This document shows positions 17,511 to 27,265 of a DNA stretch of 64,000 bases, piece by piece (position 1 is the first letter of the stretch; each line of letters opens with the position of its first letter). The position numbers and the translations under genes were made by a program. Below the pieces are notes generated by a model. The model did not search any database. It saw nothing but the letters and a program-made list of their open reading frames with translations, and was not told where the DNA came from. This DNA is from Uliginosibacterium gangwonense DSM 18521 (GTDB taxonomy: Bacteria > Pseudomonadota > Gammaproteobacteria > Burkholderiales > Rhodocyclaceae). The stretch lies in the NCBI RefSeq assembly GCF_000373965.1, contig NZ_KB892867.1, positions 178,857 to 242,856 of the forward strand, given 5' to 3'.

Positions 17511-17918
17511 ATGAGCGGCATGTTTGACGTTTTCCATATCGCTTCCTCAGCGCTCAATGCGCAGTCGGTGCGCTTGAACACGACGGCCAGCAATCTTGCC
17601 AACGCGGAGAGCATCACCAGTGCTGATGGTCAGCCGTATCGGGCCAAGCAAGTGGTTTTTCAGGCGGTGCCGATGGGGGCAAATGGTCAAGGCGTGCGGG
17701 TGCAGCAGATTGTTGAAAGCGCGGCCCCCATGCGCATGCAGTACGAACCCGGTAATCCGGCTGCCAATGCCGATGGGTACGTGAGTCTGCCGAATGTGGA
17801 TGTGGTGGAAGAGATGGTGAACATGATTTCGGCTTCGCGGTCTTACCAGACCAACGTCGAAGTTATGACGACAGCAAAAACTTTGCTGCAGCGTACCCTG
17901 CAGATTGGTCAGGGCTAG
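17511..17918 (+). CDS. flgC: Flagellar basal-body rod protein FlgC
   Basis: This 135-residue rod protein has the conserved N-terminus ([30 protein letters not shown]) and the [31 protein letters not shown]-terminal motif shared by rod and hook proteins. GAGGAGGATGAG gives an excellent ribosome site. It lies 24 bases after flgB. Confidence 0.95.
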   Translation: MSGMFDVFHIASSALNAQSVRLNTTASNLANAESITSADGQPYRAKQVVFQAVPMGANGQGVRVQQIVESAAPMRMQYEPGNPAANADGYVSLPNVDVVEEMVNMISASRSYQTNVEVMTTAKTLLQRTLQIGQG

Positions 17919-17942
17919 GCGCAGTGATGAGGAGTGATTGAG

Positions 17943-18647
17943 ATGACAACAGATACAGCTTCCGCTGCAGGTGCAACCGGCTACAAATCCGTTCAGGACT
18001 GGTATGCCGCCGTCAAGGCGGCCAACAGCAGCAGTTCTACTTCGTCGACCTCTGCCACCGGAGATCAGGAAACGCGTTTTCTCAAGCTGCTCACCACACA
18101 GTTGCGTAATCAAGACCCGATGAACCCGATGGACAATGCGCAGACAACCTCGCAGCTTGCCCAGATCAGTACGGTGACCGGGATCGAAAAGCTCAACAAC
18201 ACGCTCAATACCATGATGTCTTCCAACCAGAGCGGTGAGACGATGCAGGCCGCAAACATGGTGGGGCACAGTGTGTTGCTTGACGGCAACCACCTCAAGC
18301 TCGCCAGTGGCGCGGCAGTGGGTGGCGTTGATCTGGAGAAGCCTGCCAGCAGTGTGACGGTATCGATCTACGATAGTACCGGCAAAAAGGTTCAAACCCT
18401 TGACCTGGGCTCACAGGATGCCGGTATCAATGAATTTGTGTGGGATGGCAAGAATGCAGATGGCACAACACTTGCTGATGGCTCCTATACTCTAAAAGTA
18501 GAGGCCAAGGACAAGGAAGGCGCTGTGGCAGCCACGGCGCTTGAGTTGGCCACGGTCAACGGCGTCATCAATACCGATAGCGGGCTCAAGCTTGATGTCG
18601 GGCGGCTGGGACGTGTCTCAGTCGGTGACATCAAGATTATTCTGTGA
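17943..18647 (+). CDS. flgD: Flagellar hook capping protein FlgD
   Basis: This 234-residue scaffold protein caps the growing hook. Signatures: FLKLLTTQLRNQDPMNPMDNAQTTSQLAQISTVTGIEKLN near the N-terminus and the FLN/Tudor-like core AGINEFVWDGKNADGTTLADGSYTLKV. I chose the ATG at 17943, eight bases after GAGGAG, rather than the GTG at 17934 that overlaps it. Confidence 0.94.
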   Translation: MTTDTASAAGATGYKSVQDWYAAVKAANSSSSTSSTSATGDQETRFLKLLTTQLRNQDPMNPMDNAQTTSQLAQISTVTGIEKLNNTLNTMMSSNQSGETMQAANMVGHSVLLDGNHLKLASGAAVGGVDLEKPASSVTVSIYDSTGKKVQTLDLGSQDAGINEFVWDGKNADGTTLADGSYTLKVEAKDKEGAVAATALELATVNGVINTDSGLKLDVGRLGRVSVGDIKIIL

Positions 18648-18663
18648 CATCTGGAGTCATATC

Positions 18664-19962
18664 ATGGCATTCCAACAAGGTCTTTCTGGTCTGGCTTCTG
18701 CATCCACCGCGCTGGATGTGATCAGCAACAACGTGGCCAACGCCAGCAACGCTGGCTTCAAGTCCGGCGGCACACAGTTTGCAGACGTGTATGCAGCTTC
18801 GCTTAACGGCGTCAGCGGTGGCACCCAGGTTGGGATTGGTACTGCGGTGGGTCGTGTGGCCCAGGAGTTCAGCCAGGGTAATATTACCGCTACGGCCAAT
18901 CCGCTGGATATGGCGATCAACGGGCAAGGCTTCTTCACGCTCCAGTCCGCCGATGGCAAGCAGGTGGCCTATTCCCGTAACGGTCAATATCAGCTGGATA
19001 AAGACGGCTACATCGTCAATGCTTCCGGCTTCAAATTGATGGGTTACACGACGGCCTCCCCTAGCATTGCCGTGCCGATCACAACCAATGTCGCCTCTGC
19101 GCTGATGGGGGCGCCCAAGCCCACCGATACCGTGGGTCTGGCGGTCAACATGAATTCCAAGGCGACACGCCCCAGCCCATTGTCAACGCCGCCAACCGTG
19201 GCCCAATTGACGAATGACAATGTATTTGCAACGGCCACCACGATTTATGACAGCAAGGGCGGCTCTCACGTTGTGACCAGCTACTTTGTACCCGGCGCAA
19301 CGCCCACCCTGGCAGGTGCTAGCAGCGCCTGGGATGTGTATTACTCGCTGGACGGGGCCGCGCCCGCTGCTACCGGGACCACCATGCAGTACGACACGAC
19401 GGGTAAGTTGGTTGGCACGTCGGCGGTTGGTACTGATTATTTCGACATCGCCTTGACGCCACCCGCCGGAGCAACCTATACCTTTGGCCCCGCTACCTCT
19501 GTAGCAGGCGCCCCCGCCGCAGGCAGTGTGCGCTTTGATATGTCAGGGTCAACAGAATATGGCAGCAAGTTCAATGTGGCAGCACAGTCTCAGAACGGGT
19601 ATACCGAAGGCCAGATGTCCGGGATTTCGATCAGCGCTGATGGCGTGATTGAAGCCAATTACTCCAATGGCCAAAAAACTAGTATCGGCACGATTGCGCT
19701 GACCGTCTTCAAGAACCCCAATGGCCTGATTTCCGAAGGCAGCAACATGTGGCTGGCCAGCTTCGCATCGGGTGACCCGGTGACCGACAAACCCGGCATT
19801 GGTCTGCGCGGGGCTATCAAATCATCCTCGGTGGAAGACTCAAACGTGGATTTGACCTCCCAATTGGTGGATATGATCACCGCCCAGCGTAACTACCAGG
19901 CCAACGCCCAGTCGATCAAGACGCAGGACTCGGTGATGCAGACGCTCGTGAATTTGCGCTGA
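18664..19962 (+). CDS. flgE: Flagellar hook protein FlgE
   Basis: This 432-residue subunit forms the hook. It starts MAFQQGLSGLASASTALDVI, followed by SNNVANASNAGFK, the rod/hook N-terminal motif, and carries PLDMAINGQGFFTL. The central variable domain is Ala/Gly/Thr-rich. The end is the VDLTSQLVDMITAQRNYQANAQ motif. A longer frame back to 18541 overlaps flgD and is ignored. Confidence 0.96.
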   Translation: MAFQQGLSGLASASTALDVISNNVANASNAGFKSGGTQFADVYAASLNGVSGGTQVGIGTAVGRVAQEFSQGNITATANPLDMAINGQGFFTLQSADGKQVAYSRNGQYQLDKDGYIVNASGFKLMGYTTASPSIAVPITTNVASALMGAPKPTDTVGLAVNMNSKATRPSPLSTPPTVAQLTNDNVFATATTIYDSKGGSHVVTSYFVPGATPTLAGASSAWDVYYSLDGAAPAATGTTMQYDTTGKLVGTSAVGTDYFDIALTPPAGATYTFGPATSVAGAPAAGSVRFDMSGSTEYGSKFNVAAQSQNGYTEGQMSGISISADGVIEANYSNGQKTSIGTIALTVFKNPNGLISEGSNMWLASFASGDPVTDKPGIGLRGAIKSSSVEDSNVDLTSQLVDMITAQRNYQANAQSIKTQDSVMQTLVNLR

Positions 19963-19991
19963 TAATTGAATGGCATTAAGCGAGGACTGAC

Positions 19992-20732
19992 ATGGATCGC
20001 CTGATCTACACTGCAATGACTGGCGCCAAAGCGACAATGGGCCAGGAAGCCGCTGTGGCGCATAACCTCGCAAACGCGACCACCACGGGCTTTCGTGCTG
20101 AGGTCCATCGCCTGCGTGCCGTGCCGGTGCAATCACAGGCACTGCCCAGCAAGGCCTTTGTGGTGGATGCCAGTATCGGGGCGGATTACACCCCGGGTAC
20201 GATTGTGCAGACCGGGCGCAGCCTGGATGCCGCCATCAATGGCAAGGGTTGGTTTGCGGTGCAGATGGCCGATGGCAGCGAAGCCTATACGCGCTCGGGT
20301 AGCTTCACCATCGATGCCGAAGGGGTATTGCGTACCCGTAGTGGGCTAGAAGTAGTGGGCGATTCTGGCCCCATCAGCATTCCGCCGGATAATACCATTG
20401 ACATTGCCGCCGATGGCTCAATCAACGCTACCCCCACCACGGGTGCGCTGACGACGAGTAACGTGGTGGCGCGGCTCAAGCTTGTCAATCCCGATGAAGC
20501 CAATCTGGATCGTGGCGAAAATGGCTTGTTCAAGATGAAGGATGGTAGCCAGGCTGACGCTGACCCGCTCGTGCGTGTGGCGGGCGGTTATCTGGAAGGT
20601 AGCAACGTGAATGTGGTGGAGCAGATGGTCACCATGATCTCACTGGCCCGCCAGTATGATTTGAACACGCGTTTGCTGCAGGCTGCGCAGGACAATGACA
20701 AAGCGGCAGCTCAGATCCTGAGCCTGACCTGA
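19992..20732 (+). CDS. flgF: Flagellar basal-body rod protein FlgF
   Basis: This 246-residue proximal rod protein begins MDRLIYTAMTGAKATMGQ, typical of FlgF, and includes LDAAINGKGWFAVQMADGSEAYTRSG and the C-terminal NVVEQMVTMISLARQYDLNTRLLQ. It lies 29 bases after flgE. Confidence 0.95.
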   Translation: MDRLIYTAMTGAKATMGQEAAVAHNLANATTTGFRAEVHRLRAVPVQSQALPSKAFVVDASIGADYTPGTIVQTGRSLDAAINGKGWFAVQMADGSEAYTRSGSFTIDAEGVLRTRSGLEVVGDSGPISIPPDNTIDIAADGSINATPTTGALTTSNVVARLKLVNPDEANLDRGENGLFKMKDGSQADADPLVRVAGGYLEGSNVNVVEQMVTMISLARQYDLNTRLLQAAQDNDKAAAQILSLT

Positions 20733-20839
20733 TTGTCTGATTGAACGTGGCTGTAGAAAGCTGCGGTTTTGCAGGCCTGTTTGCCGGATCACCCACAGGA
20801 ATATTGCGTTAGCCTAGCGCTAACACTGGAGATGAAATC

Positions 20840-21622
20840 ATGATGAGAGCCCTGTGGGTAGCGCGTACCGGCCTGGATGCACAGCAGACCCAGCTCGATG
20901 TCATATCGAACAACCTGGCCAACGTCAGTACCAATGGCTTCAAGCGTGCACGCACGGTGTTTGAGGACTTGCTCTACCAGACGCTGCGTCAGCCCGGTGC
21001 GCAAAGTTCGCAAACCTCGCAGATCCCCTCGGGTTTGGCAATCGGTACAGGGGTACGCCCGGTGGCAACTGAGCGTATCCAGACTCAGGGCAACCCCACG
21101 CTGACCAATAATGATCTCGATGTAGCCGTCAATGGATCCGGTTTTTTCCAGATTCTGCTGCCGGATGGCACCACAGGCTACACGCGTGATGGTTCGTTCC
21201 AGCCTGATTCCACCGGGCAACTCGTCACCATGAGCGGTTACCCCCTGCAGCCCAGCATTACCATTCCGACTGGCGCGCAAAGCGTGACGATTGCCAAGGA
21301 TGGTACGGTGAGCGTGACCCTGCAAGGCCAGACTACGCCCTCACAGATCGGCTCCATCCAGCTGGCCACCTTCATCAATCCGGCTGGTCTGCAAAGTGTG
21401 GGTGAAAACCTCTACCTCGAAACATCTTCCAGCGGTACGGCGACGGCTGTGACGCCTGGCACGAATGGTGCTGGCGTATTGAATCAGAAATACGTGGAAT
21501 CCTCCAACGTGAATGTGGCCGAAGAGCTGGTTTCCATGATCCAGACTCAGCGGGCCTACGAGATGAATACCCGTGTCATCACCACGGCGGACTCCATGCT
21601 GGGTAAGTTGTCGCAATTGTAG
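20840..21622 (+). CDS. flgG: Flagellar distal rod protein FlgG
   Basis: This 260-residue protein starts [20 protein letters not shown], then [16 protein letters not shown], the FlgG hallmark; it has [18 protein letters not shown] and ends [24 protein letters not shown] 107-base gap before it contains an AACACTGGAGATG ribosome site. Confidence 0.96.
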   Translation: MMRALWVARTGLDAQQTQLDVISNNLANVSTNGFKRARTVFEDLLYQTLRQPGAQSSQTSQIPSGLAIGTGVRPVATERIQTQGNPTLTNNDLDVAVNGSGFFQILLPDGTTGYTRDGSFQPDSTGQLVTMSGYPLQPSITIPTGAQSVTIAKDGTVSVTLQGQTTPSQIGSIQLATFINPAGLQSVGENLYLETSSSGTATAVTPGTNGAGVLNQKYVESSNVNVAEELVSMIQTQRAYEMNTRVITTADSMLGKLSQL

Positions 21623-21647
21623 GCGTAGGGGTAGGAAGGAGTGCATC

Positions 21648-22316
21648 ATGAAAAAGGTAAGCAGATTTGTAGGCGGTTTCGTTCTCGCCGCAGGATTGCT
21701 TGCCGGATGCATGACGAACCCGCCCAGCAATATTCACCAACCGATGACGGTGCGTCCCGCTCCCGTTCCTGCACAGGCTGCCAATAATGGTGCGGTGTTC
21801 TACGCCGGAGCCCGCCCTTTGTTTGAAGATCGGCGTGCGCGTAATGTGGGCGATACGCTGACGATCAATCTGGTAGAAAACACGCAGGCATCGAAATCAT
21901 CAAATTCCGCAGCCTCCAAGGATGGCGCCGACAGTCTGAATTCCAGTGTGAGCGGTATGCCCTTGAAGTTCCTGAATGGTGTTTCGGTGGGCATCAAAGA
22001 TTCCAATACCTTCTCTGGCAAAGGGACTTCGGCAGCCAACAATGTGTTTACCGGCACAATCACGGTGACGGTGATCGAGGTCTATCCCAATGGCAATCTG
22101 CTTGTTTCGGGTGAGAAGCAGATCGCCATCAACCAGGGGGATGAATACATCCGTTTCTCCGGTGTGGTCAACCCGGTGTATGTCTCCTCAAGCAATGTCG
22201 TGCAATCCATCCAGGTGGCCGATGCGCGGCTCGAATACAAGGCCCGGGGCTATATCGACGAGGCCCAGACAATGGGCTGGCTACAGCGCTTCTTTATGAA
22301 CGTGTTGCCGTTTTGA
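21648..22316 (+). CDS. flgH: Flagellar L-ring lipoprotein FlgH
   Basis: This 222-residue outer-membrane ring protein has a type II signal peptide (FVGGFVLAAGLLAGC, lipobox LAGC), then the family motifs LFEDRRARNVGDTLTINLVE, ITVTVIEVYPNGNLLVSGEKQ and the C-terminal GYIDEAQTMGWLQRFFMNVLP. I chose the ATG at 21648 after GGAAGGAG. Confidence 0.96.
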   Translation: MKKVSRFVGGFVLAAGLLAGCMTNPPSNIHQPMTVRPAPVPAQAANNGAVFYAGARPLFEDRRARNVGDTLTINLVENTQASKSSNSAASKDGADSLNSSVSGMPLKFLNGVSVGIKDSNTFSGKGTSAANNVFTGTITVTVIEVYPNGNLLVSGEKQIAINQGDEYIRFSGVVNPVYVSSSNVVQSIQVADARLEYKARGYIDEAQTMGWLQRFFMNVLPF

Positions 22317-22338
22317 ACTCACTTCGAGTGCACAGATC

Positions 22339-23463
22339 ATGAAAACCTCCTCACTACAATGTGCCGCAATCGCCAGGGTTTTGGCATTATGCGCGCTGTG
22401 CTTGCTTGCTTTTCCGGTGCATGCTGAACGCATCAAGGATCTGGCTTCTCTGGCAGGGGTGCGTAACAACCAGTTGATCGGATACGGTGTGGTTGTGGGG
22501 CTGGATGGCACGGGCGACCAGACTTCGCAGGCGCCTTTTACCACGCAGAGCCTGATCAATATGCTGAGCAATCTGGGTGTGACCATTTCCTCCAGTTCCT
22601 CGCTGCAACTGAAGAACGTGGCCTCTGTGATGGTGACAATGGAATTGCCGCCGTTTTCCCAGCCGGGGCAACAGGTGGATGTTACGGTGTCGTCCATGGC
22701 CAATGCCAAAAGCCTGAAGGGCGGCACCTTGTTGATGACGCCACTGAAAGGGGCGGATGGTCAGGTCTATGCGGTGGCTCAGGGCAACCTGATTGTTGGT
22801 GGGGCTGGTGGGCAGGCTGGAGGCAGCAAGACGACCATAAATCATCTGCTGGCTGGCCGTATTCCAGGTGGGGCGACGGTGGAACGCTCGGTGATGACCT
22901 TGCTGGGCAGCACCAATTCCGTAGTATACGAATTGCATGAACAGGATTTTGGTACTGTGCAACGCATGGTGGAGGCTATCAACTCCCTGCAAGGCAGCAA
23001 GATTGCCCGCGCGTTGGATGGGCGCCGCGTTGAGGTTCAAGCCCCGGCCAACACAGACGAACGTGTGGCCTTTTTGGGTATGGTGGAGAACATCAGCATT
23101 ACACCGCTGACGGGCAGTGCCCGTGTGATTGTCAATTCACGCACCGGTTCGGTGGTGATGAATCAGAATGTTGCCTTGCAGGAATGTGCGGTGGCACATG
23201 GCAACCTGACTGTGGCGGTGAGCACCAATCCGCAGGTCAGCCAGCCCAATGCCTTCTCCAATGGGCAGACTGCAGTGACCCAGAACGGGCAGGTCGACAT
23301 CAAGCAGGATGGGGGCAGCCTGATGCGGGTGAAGACCGGTGCCAATCTTTCCGAAGTGGTCAAGGCACTCAATTCCGTGGGCGCTTCCCCGCTGGATCTG
23401 GTCAACATTCTGCAAGCCATGAAGGCTGCAGGTGCCTTGCGTGCAGAACTCGAAGTGATCTGA
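22339..23463 (+). CDS. flgI: Flagellar P-ring protein FlgI
   Basis: This 374-residue periplasmic ring protein has a signal peptide (LCALCLLAFPVHAERI), then IKDLASLAGVRNNQLIGYGVVVGLDGTGDQ, VASVMVTMELPPFSQPGQ and VNSRTGSVVMNQNVAL. The end, LVNILQAMKAAGALRAELEVI, is typical. It is assembled with the help of FlgA. Confidence 0.97.
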   Translation: MKTSSLQCAAIARVLALCALCLLAFPVHAERIKDLASLAGVRNNQLIGYGVVVGLDGTGDQTSQAPFTTQSLINMLSNLGVTISSSSSLQLKNVASVMVTMELPPFSQPGQQVDVTVSSMANAKSLKGGTLLMTPLKGADGQVYAVAQGNLIVGGAGGQAGGSKTTINHLLAGRIPGGATVERSVMTLLGSTNSVVYELHEQDFGTVQRMVEAINSLQGSKIARALDGRRVEVQAPANTDERVAFLGMVENISITPLTGSARVIVNSRTGSVVMNQNVALQECAVAHGNLTVAVSTNPQVSQPNAFSNGQTAVTQNGQVDIKQDGGSLMRVKTGANLSEVVKALNSVGASPLDLVNILQAMKAAGALRAELEVI

Positions 23464-23473
23464 GGAAGGCATC

Positions 23474-24358
23474 ATGATTCCCGCATCCCAGGCCAATATA
23501 TTCGATACCAGTGGTTTGACTGAACTCAAGCGACTGTCCACCCAGAATTCACCTGAAACAAACAAGGCGGTTGCCCAGCAATTCGAGGCGCTGTTTACGC
23601 AGATGATCCTCAAGAGCATGCGCTCATCATTACCGGGCAATGGCATGGGGGATAATGAGAATACGCAGTTCTACCAGGGCTTGCAGGATCAGCAGTTGGC
23701 CTTGGTGCTTTCCAAACATGGCGGCATGGGCTTGTCCAGCGCACTTGAACGTATGCTCAATGGTGAGACCAGCGTACGGCCTAGCACCTATGATTTCTCC
23801 GGGACCGCGACAGCTCGTACTCCGTCTGCCGCCCCTGCAGTGGCCAGTGCCGCCAGTGCTGCGTCAGCTGTGCAGGGGGGCAATGCCCAGGGCTTTGTCG
23901 CCCAGCTCTGGCCGCAGGCGCAGGAGGCTGCCCGCAATCTGGGTGTGCCGCCGCACTTCCTGGTTGGGCAGGCTGCGCTGGAAACCGGTTGGGGCAAATC
24001 GCAACTTAAAAAAGCTGATGGCAGCCCGACCTACAACCTTTTCAACATCAAGGCTGGGCGAGGCTGGAAAGGTGATTCCGTAGAGGTGGCAACCACCGAA
24101 TATGAAAACGGCAAGCCAGTCACCCGCCGCGAACGTTTTCGCGCCTACCACTCCTACGCGGAGGCCTTCTCCGATTATGCCAAGCTGATCGGTGAATCCC
24201 CGCGCTATGCAAATGTAGTGGGCAAGACGGATGCCCACCAGTTTGCCCAGGCGCTGCAAAATGCCGGGTATGCAACCGACCCGGCCTATGCCAACAAGCT
24301 GGCACGTGTGATCAATGGCAACTCGATGCGGCAGGGAATGCTCGCCTCGGCAAACTGA
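23474..24358 (+). CDS. flgJ: Flagellar rod assembly muramidase FlgJ
   Basis: This 294-residue two-domain protein has an N-terminal rod-capping region (QQFEALFTQMILKSMRSSLP, QFYQGLQDQQLALVLSK) and a C-terminal GH73 glucosaminidase domain (HFLVGQAALETGWGKS with the catalytic Glu, YNLFNIKAGRGWKGD, YANKLARVIN). It ends the flgB operon; flgK and flgL do not follow, as they often do. Confidence 0.96.
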   Translation: MIPASQANIFDTSGLTELKRLSTQNSPETNKAVAQQFEALFTQMILKSMRSSLPGNGMGDNENTQFYQGLQDQQLALVLSKHGGMGLSSALERMLNGETSVRPSTYDFSGTATARTPSAAPAVASAASAASAVQGGNAQGFVAQLWPQAQEAARNLGVPPHFLVGQAALETGWGKSQLKKADGSPTYNLFNIKAGRGWKGDSVEVATTEYENGKPVTRRERFRAYHSYAEAFSDYAKLIGESPRYANVVGKTDAHQFAQALQNAGYATDPAYANKLARVINGNSMRQGMLASAN

Positions 24359-24367
24359 GGGCTGGCA

Positions 24368-25033
24368 TCACTCCCGGTGCAGTACCTTGTCGACGACGAA
24401 GTCGGCGATGCCGCGTGCGTGGAAGGCTTCCTTGAGCTGATCGCGGTTGTAGGCCGTCGTCAGCCAATCCATGAAGGCGATGGGCTCTTTGGCGTTGGCG
24501 CGCAGGTATTCTTCAAAGAAGAAATCCAGAATGCCGGTCTTCGAGCCTTTCAGGTGGCCATACTTCAGCGCCAGTTCGCGCATGGCTTCCGCCACGGGTG
24601 TATTGAGGCGGAACATCCGATAGAGCGCGGCGGCAAAGCCAGCCCGGTCGGCACCACTCTTGCAATGAACCAGCGCCGGATACTCCATTGTCTCGAATAG
24701 CGCTTGCGCCTTCTGGACGACCTCGGCATACGGGGCGCTGCGCGACATGATGCCCTTGAAGTCGATCAGCTTGATCCCGAGTTCCTCGCAGATCTGCGCT
24801 TCCAGCGCGTAACGGCGGGTATCGTCGGCGCCGCGCAGGTTGATGATGGTTTTGATGCCATACTTGCGGTGATACTTGCGAATCTGCCCAGGGCTGGGCT
24901 GGCTGCAACGGTAGAGGCCGCCGGGCAGGGCATGCAGATTGTTGTAGATCACGCGGAAAATGCCGTGATCGACAAAAATCATGTCCAAGTAAGCCAGAAA
25001 CCGGCCAGAGAAAGAAGTAACGTCGCGTGCCAC
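24368..25033 (-). CDS. Tyrosine/dual-specificity phosphatase-like protein
   Basis: The product has the PTP-loop HCKSGADRAGFAAALYR (Cys and Arg of the CX5R active site present), preceded by IKTIINLRGADDTRRYALEAQI, and an N-terminal helix with MIFVDHGIFRVIYNNLHAL. The substrate is unknown. The start is uncertain: TTG 25063, GTG 25033 or ATG 24982; I prefer 25033 because it keeps the conserved-looking hydrophobic lead-in and has an AGG nearby. It converges on flgJ and is divergent from the helicase gene. Confidence 0.8.
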   Translation of the reverse strand: MARDVTSFSGRFLAYLDMIFVDHGIFRVIYNNLHALPGGLYRCSQPSPGQIRKYHRKYGIKTIINLRGADDTRRYALEAQICEELGIKLIDFKGIMSRSAPYAEVVQKAQALFETMEYPALVHCKSGADRAGFAAALYRMFRLNTPVAEAMRELALKYGHLKGSKTGILDFFFEEYLRANAKEPIAFMDWLTTAYNRDQLKEAFHARGIADFVVDKVLHRE

Positions 25034-25142
25034 GAATGCAGAACCTGTCGGCAAAGGTGTCAATTATGGGGGCGAGCGCTTTTACGAACAAGTTTGGCGT
25101 GCGAGCGTGCTACCATTGGCGGGCACTACTGTAAATATTACC

Positions 25143-27116
25143 ATGTCCGATATCATCGACCACTTCGCCCCTGACGGCTCGCTCGCCCGCGTGATTCCGG
25201 GGTTTGCCGCAAGACCGCAGCAAATCGAGATGGCTCAGGCGATTGCCCGCGCCATCAAGTCTAACCACGCCCTGGTGGCGGAGGCGGGCACTGGCACGGG
25301 CAAGACTTTCGCCTACCTTGTGCCGGCGCTGCTCTCGGGCGGCAAGGTCATTATCTCTACGGGGACGAAGACGCTGCAAGACCAGCTCTTCCACCGCGAT
25401 TTGCCAGCCGTGCGTAAGGCGCTGAAGGTACCAGTCGGGGTGGCGCTGCTCAAGGGGCGGCAGAATTATGTTTGCCACTACCATGCCGGGCGTGCGCAGA
25501 CCGAAGGACGCTTCCTGACGCGTGAGGATGCCGTGCACATCCGCACGATTGCCAAGTGGATGCTCCACACTCAGACGGGTGACAAGGCCGAGTGTGCCGG
25601 GGTACCGGAAGACGCGATGGTGTGGCTTTCCGCCACCTCCACGCGGGAAAATTGCTTGGGGCAGGATTGCCCCAATGCCAAGGAATGCTTCGTGATGGCT
25701 GCACGTCGCTCCGCGCAGGAAGCCGACGTGGTGGTGGTCAATCATCACCTGTTCTTCGCTGATGTGATGCTGCGTGACGAGGGCATGGGCGAACTGCTGC
25801 CAGCCTGCAATACAGTGATTTTCGATGAAGCCCATCAATTGCCCGAGACGGCCAGCATGTTCTTTGGCGATTCGGCCTCGACAGGGCAAGTACTCGATCT
25901 GGCCCGCGATACCCGTACCGAAGCACTGGTTTCCGCCCGCGATTTTCCTGCTTTGCAGGACGCAACCCGTTCCCTGGAGAAAGCTGCGCGTGATCTGCGT
26001 TTGGCGATCCCCGGCGAAAATGCCCGCTTAAGCTATGAGCAGGTGATTGAGCGCAAAGAGTTCAATGTCGCCCTCGATGCCTTGGAGAACGAGCTTGAAA
26101 CCTTTGTGGGTTTGGCTGAATCTCAGGCCGAGCGTTCCGAAGGTCTGGAAAAATGTTGGCAACGCGCTACCGAACTGTATCAGCGCGTGTCTGGCTGGCG
26201 GCGCCTGAGCCAGCCGGATTCCATCCGCTGGGTGGAAGTCTTCAGCCAATCTGCTGCGCTCAACGTTACCCCCTTGCGGGTGGCGGATATCTTCCGCAAA
26301 CAGATTGAGGGGCAGGCCAAGAGCTGGATCTTCGCGTCGGCCACCCTTGCGGTCGGTAAGAACTTCTCCCATTACAACGGCGAACTGGGTCTGGATGCAC
26401 TCGATCCACCGCCTGAAACCGGCATGTGGGGCAGCCCCTTCAACTACGATGAGCAGGCCATGCTCTACGCCCCGAATGGCATGCCCGACCCCAATAGCCC
26501 GGACTATATTGATGCGGTCATCAATGCGGCGGTCCCGGTGATTCGCGCCGCCCAAGGGCGCACCTTTGTGCTCTGCACCTCACTACGCGCCATGCAGCGT
26601 ATCCATGAAGGGCTGGAGTCGCGTTTCCACCGCGAAGCACTGGATTTCCCGCTGCTATTGCAAGGCCAGGCATCCCGCAGTGAATTGCTGGAGCGCTTCC
26701 GCTCACTTGGCAATGCTGTACTGGTTGCGAGCCAGAGCTTTTGGGAAGGCGTTGATGTGCCAGGTGATGCACTTTCCGTTGTCATTATCGACAAACTCCC
26801 CTTTGCGCCGCCAGATGATCCCGTGTTGAAAGCCCGTGTTGATTGGCTCGAAAAACAGGGCCGTAATCCCTTCATGGAATACCAGTTGCCGCGTGCCGTC
26901 ATCAGCATGAAACAAGGGGCCGGGCGGCTGATCCGCAGCGAGCGCGACCGTGGCGTGCTGATGGTCTGCGATCCACGCATGATCGCCAAGCCCTATGGCC
27001 GCCGTGTCTGGCAGAGCTTGCCGCCTATGCGCCGCTCCCGCGTGGAAGCAGAGGTCGTCTCCTTTCTGGAAACGTTGCCACCTCCAGCCAGTACCGTGTT
27101 CCAGGGCGACGCATAG
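25143..27116 (+). CDS. DinG/YoaA-type ATP-dependent Fe-S helicase
   Basis: This 657-residue SF2 XPD-like helicase has AEAGTGTGKTFAYL (Walker A), a four-Cys Fe-S cluster region (NYVCHYH, then CAGVP..., NCLGQDCPNAKECF), VIFDEAHQL (DEAH box), and C-terminal VASQSFWEGVDVPGD and QGAGRLIRSERDRG (motifs V-VI). YoaA and DinG act on DNA with blocked replication or R-loops. The start at 25143 is 110 bases from the divergent phosphatase. Confidence 0.92.
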   Translation: MSDIIDHFAPDGSLARVIPGFAARPQQIEMAQAIARAIKSNHALVAEAGTGTGKTFAYLVPALLSGGKVIISTGTKTLQDQLFHRDLPAVRKALKVPVGVALLKGRQNYVCHYHAGRAQTEGRFLTREDAVHIRTIAKWMLHTQTGDKAECAGVPEDAMVWLSATSTRENCLGQDCPNAKECFVMAARRSAQEADVVVVNHHLFFADVMLRDEGMGELLPACNTVIFDEAHQLPETASMFFGDSASTGQVLDLARDTRTEALVSARDFPALQDATRSLEKAARDLRLAIPGENARLSYEQVIERKEFNVALDALENELETFVGLAESQAERSEGLEKCWQRATELYQRVSGWRRLSQPDSIRWVEVFSQSAALNVTPLRVADIFRKQIEGQAKSWIFASATLAVGKNFSHYNGELGLDALDPPPETGMWGSPFNYDEQAMLYAPNGMPDPNSPDYIDAVINAAVPVIRAAQGRTFVLCTSLRAMQRIHEGLESRFHREALDFPLLLQGQASRSELLERFRSLGNAVLVASQSFWEGVDVPGDALSVVIIDKLPFAPPDDPVLKARVDWLEKQGRNPFMEYQLPRAVISMKQGAGRLIRSERDRGVLMVCDPRMIAKPYGRRVWQSLPPMRRSRVEAEVVSFLETLPPPASTVFQGDA

Positions 27117-27265
27117 GCCGTCGCTGGTTCCTTTCGGCTTGCAGGTGTGTTCCGCGTCGGCTTATGGGAGAATGCGCGACGTTGAGGCTCGTCATGTGTC
27201 GGTGCCCCTTTAGGGGGCGGGCGCAGGCGCGGCTTGCCAGCATTTTTGCCCTATCTGTGAGAGCC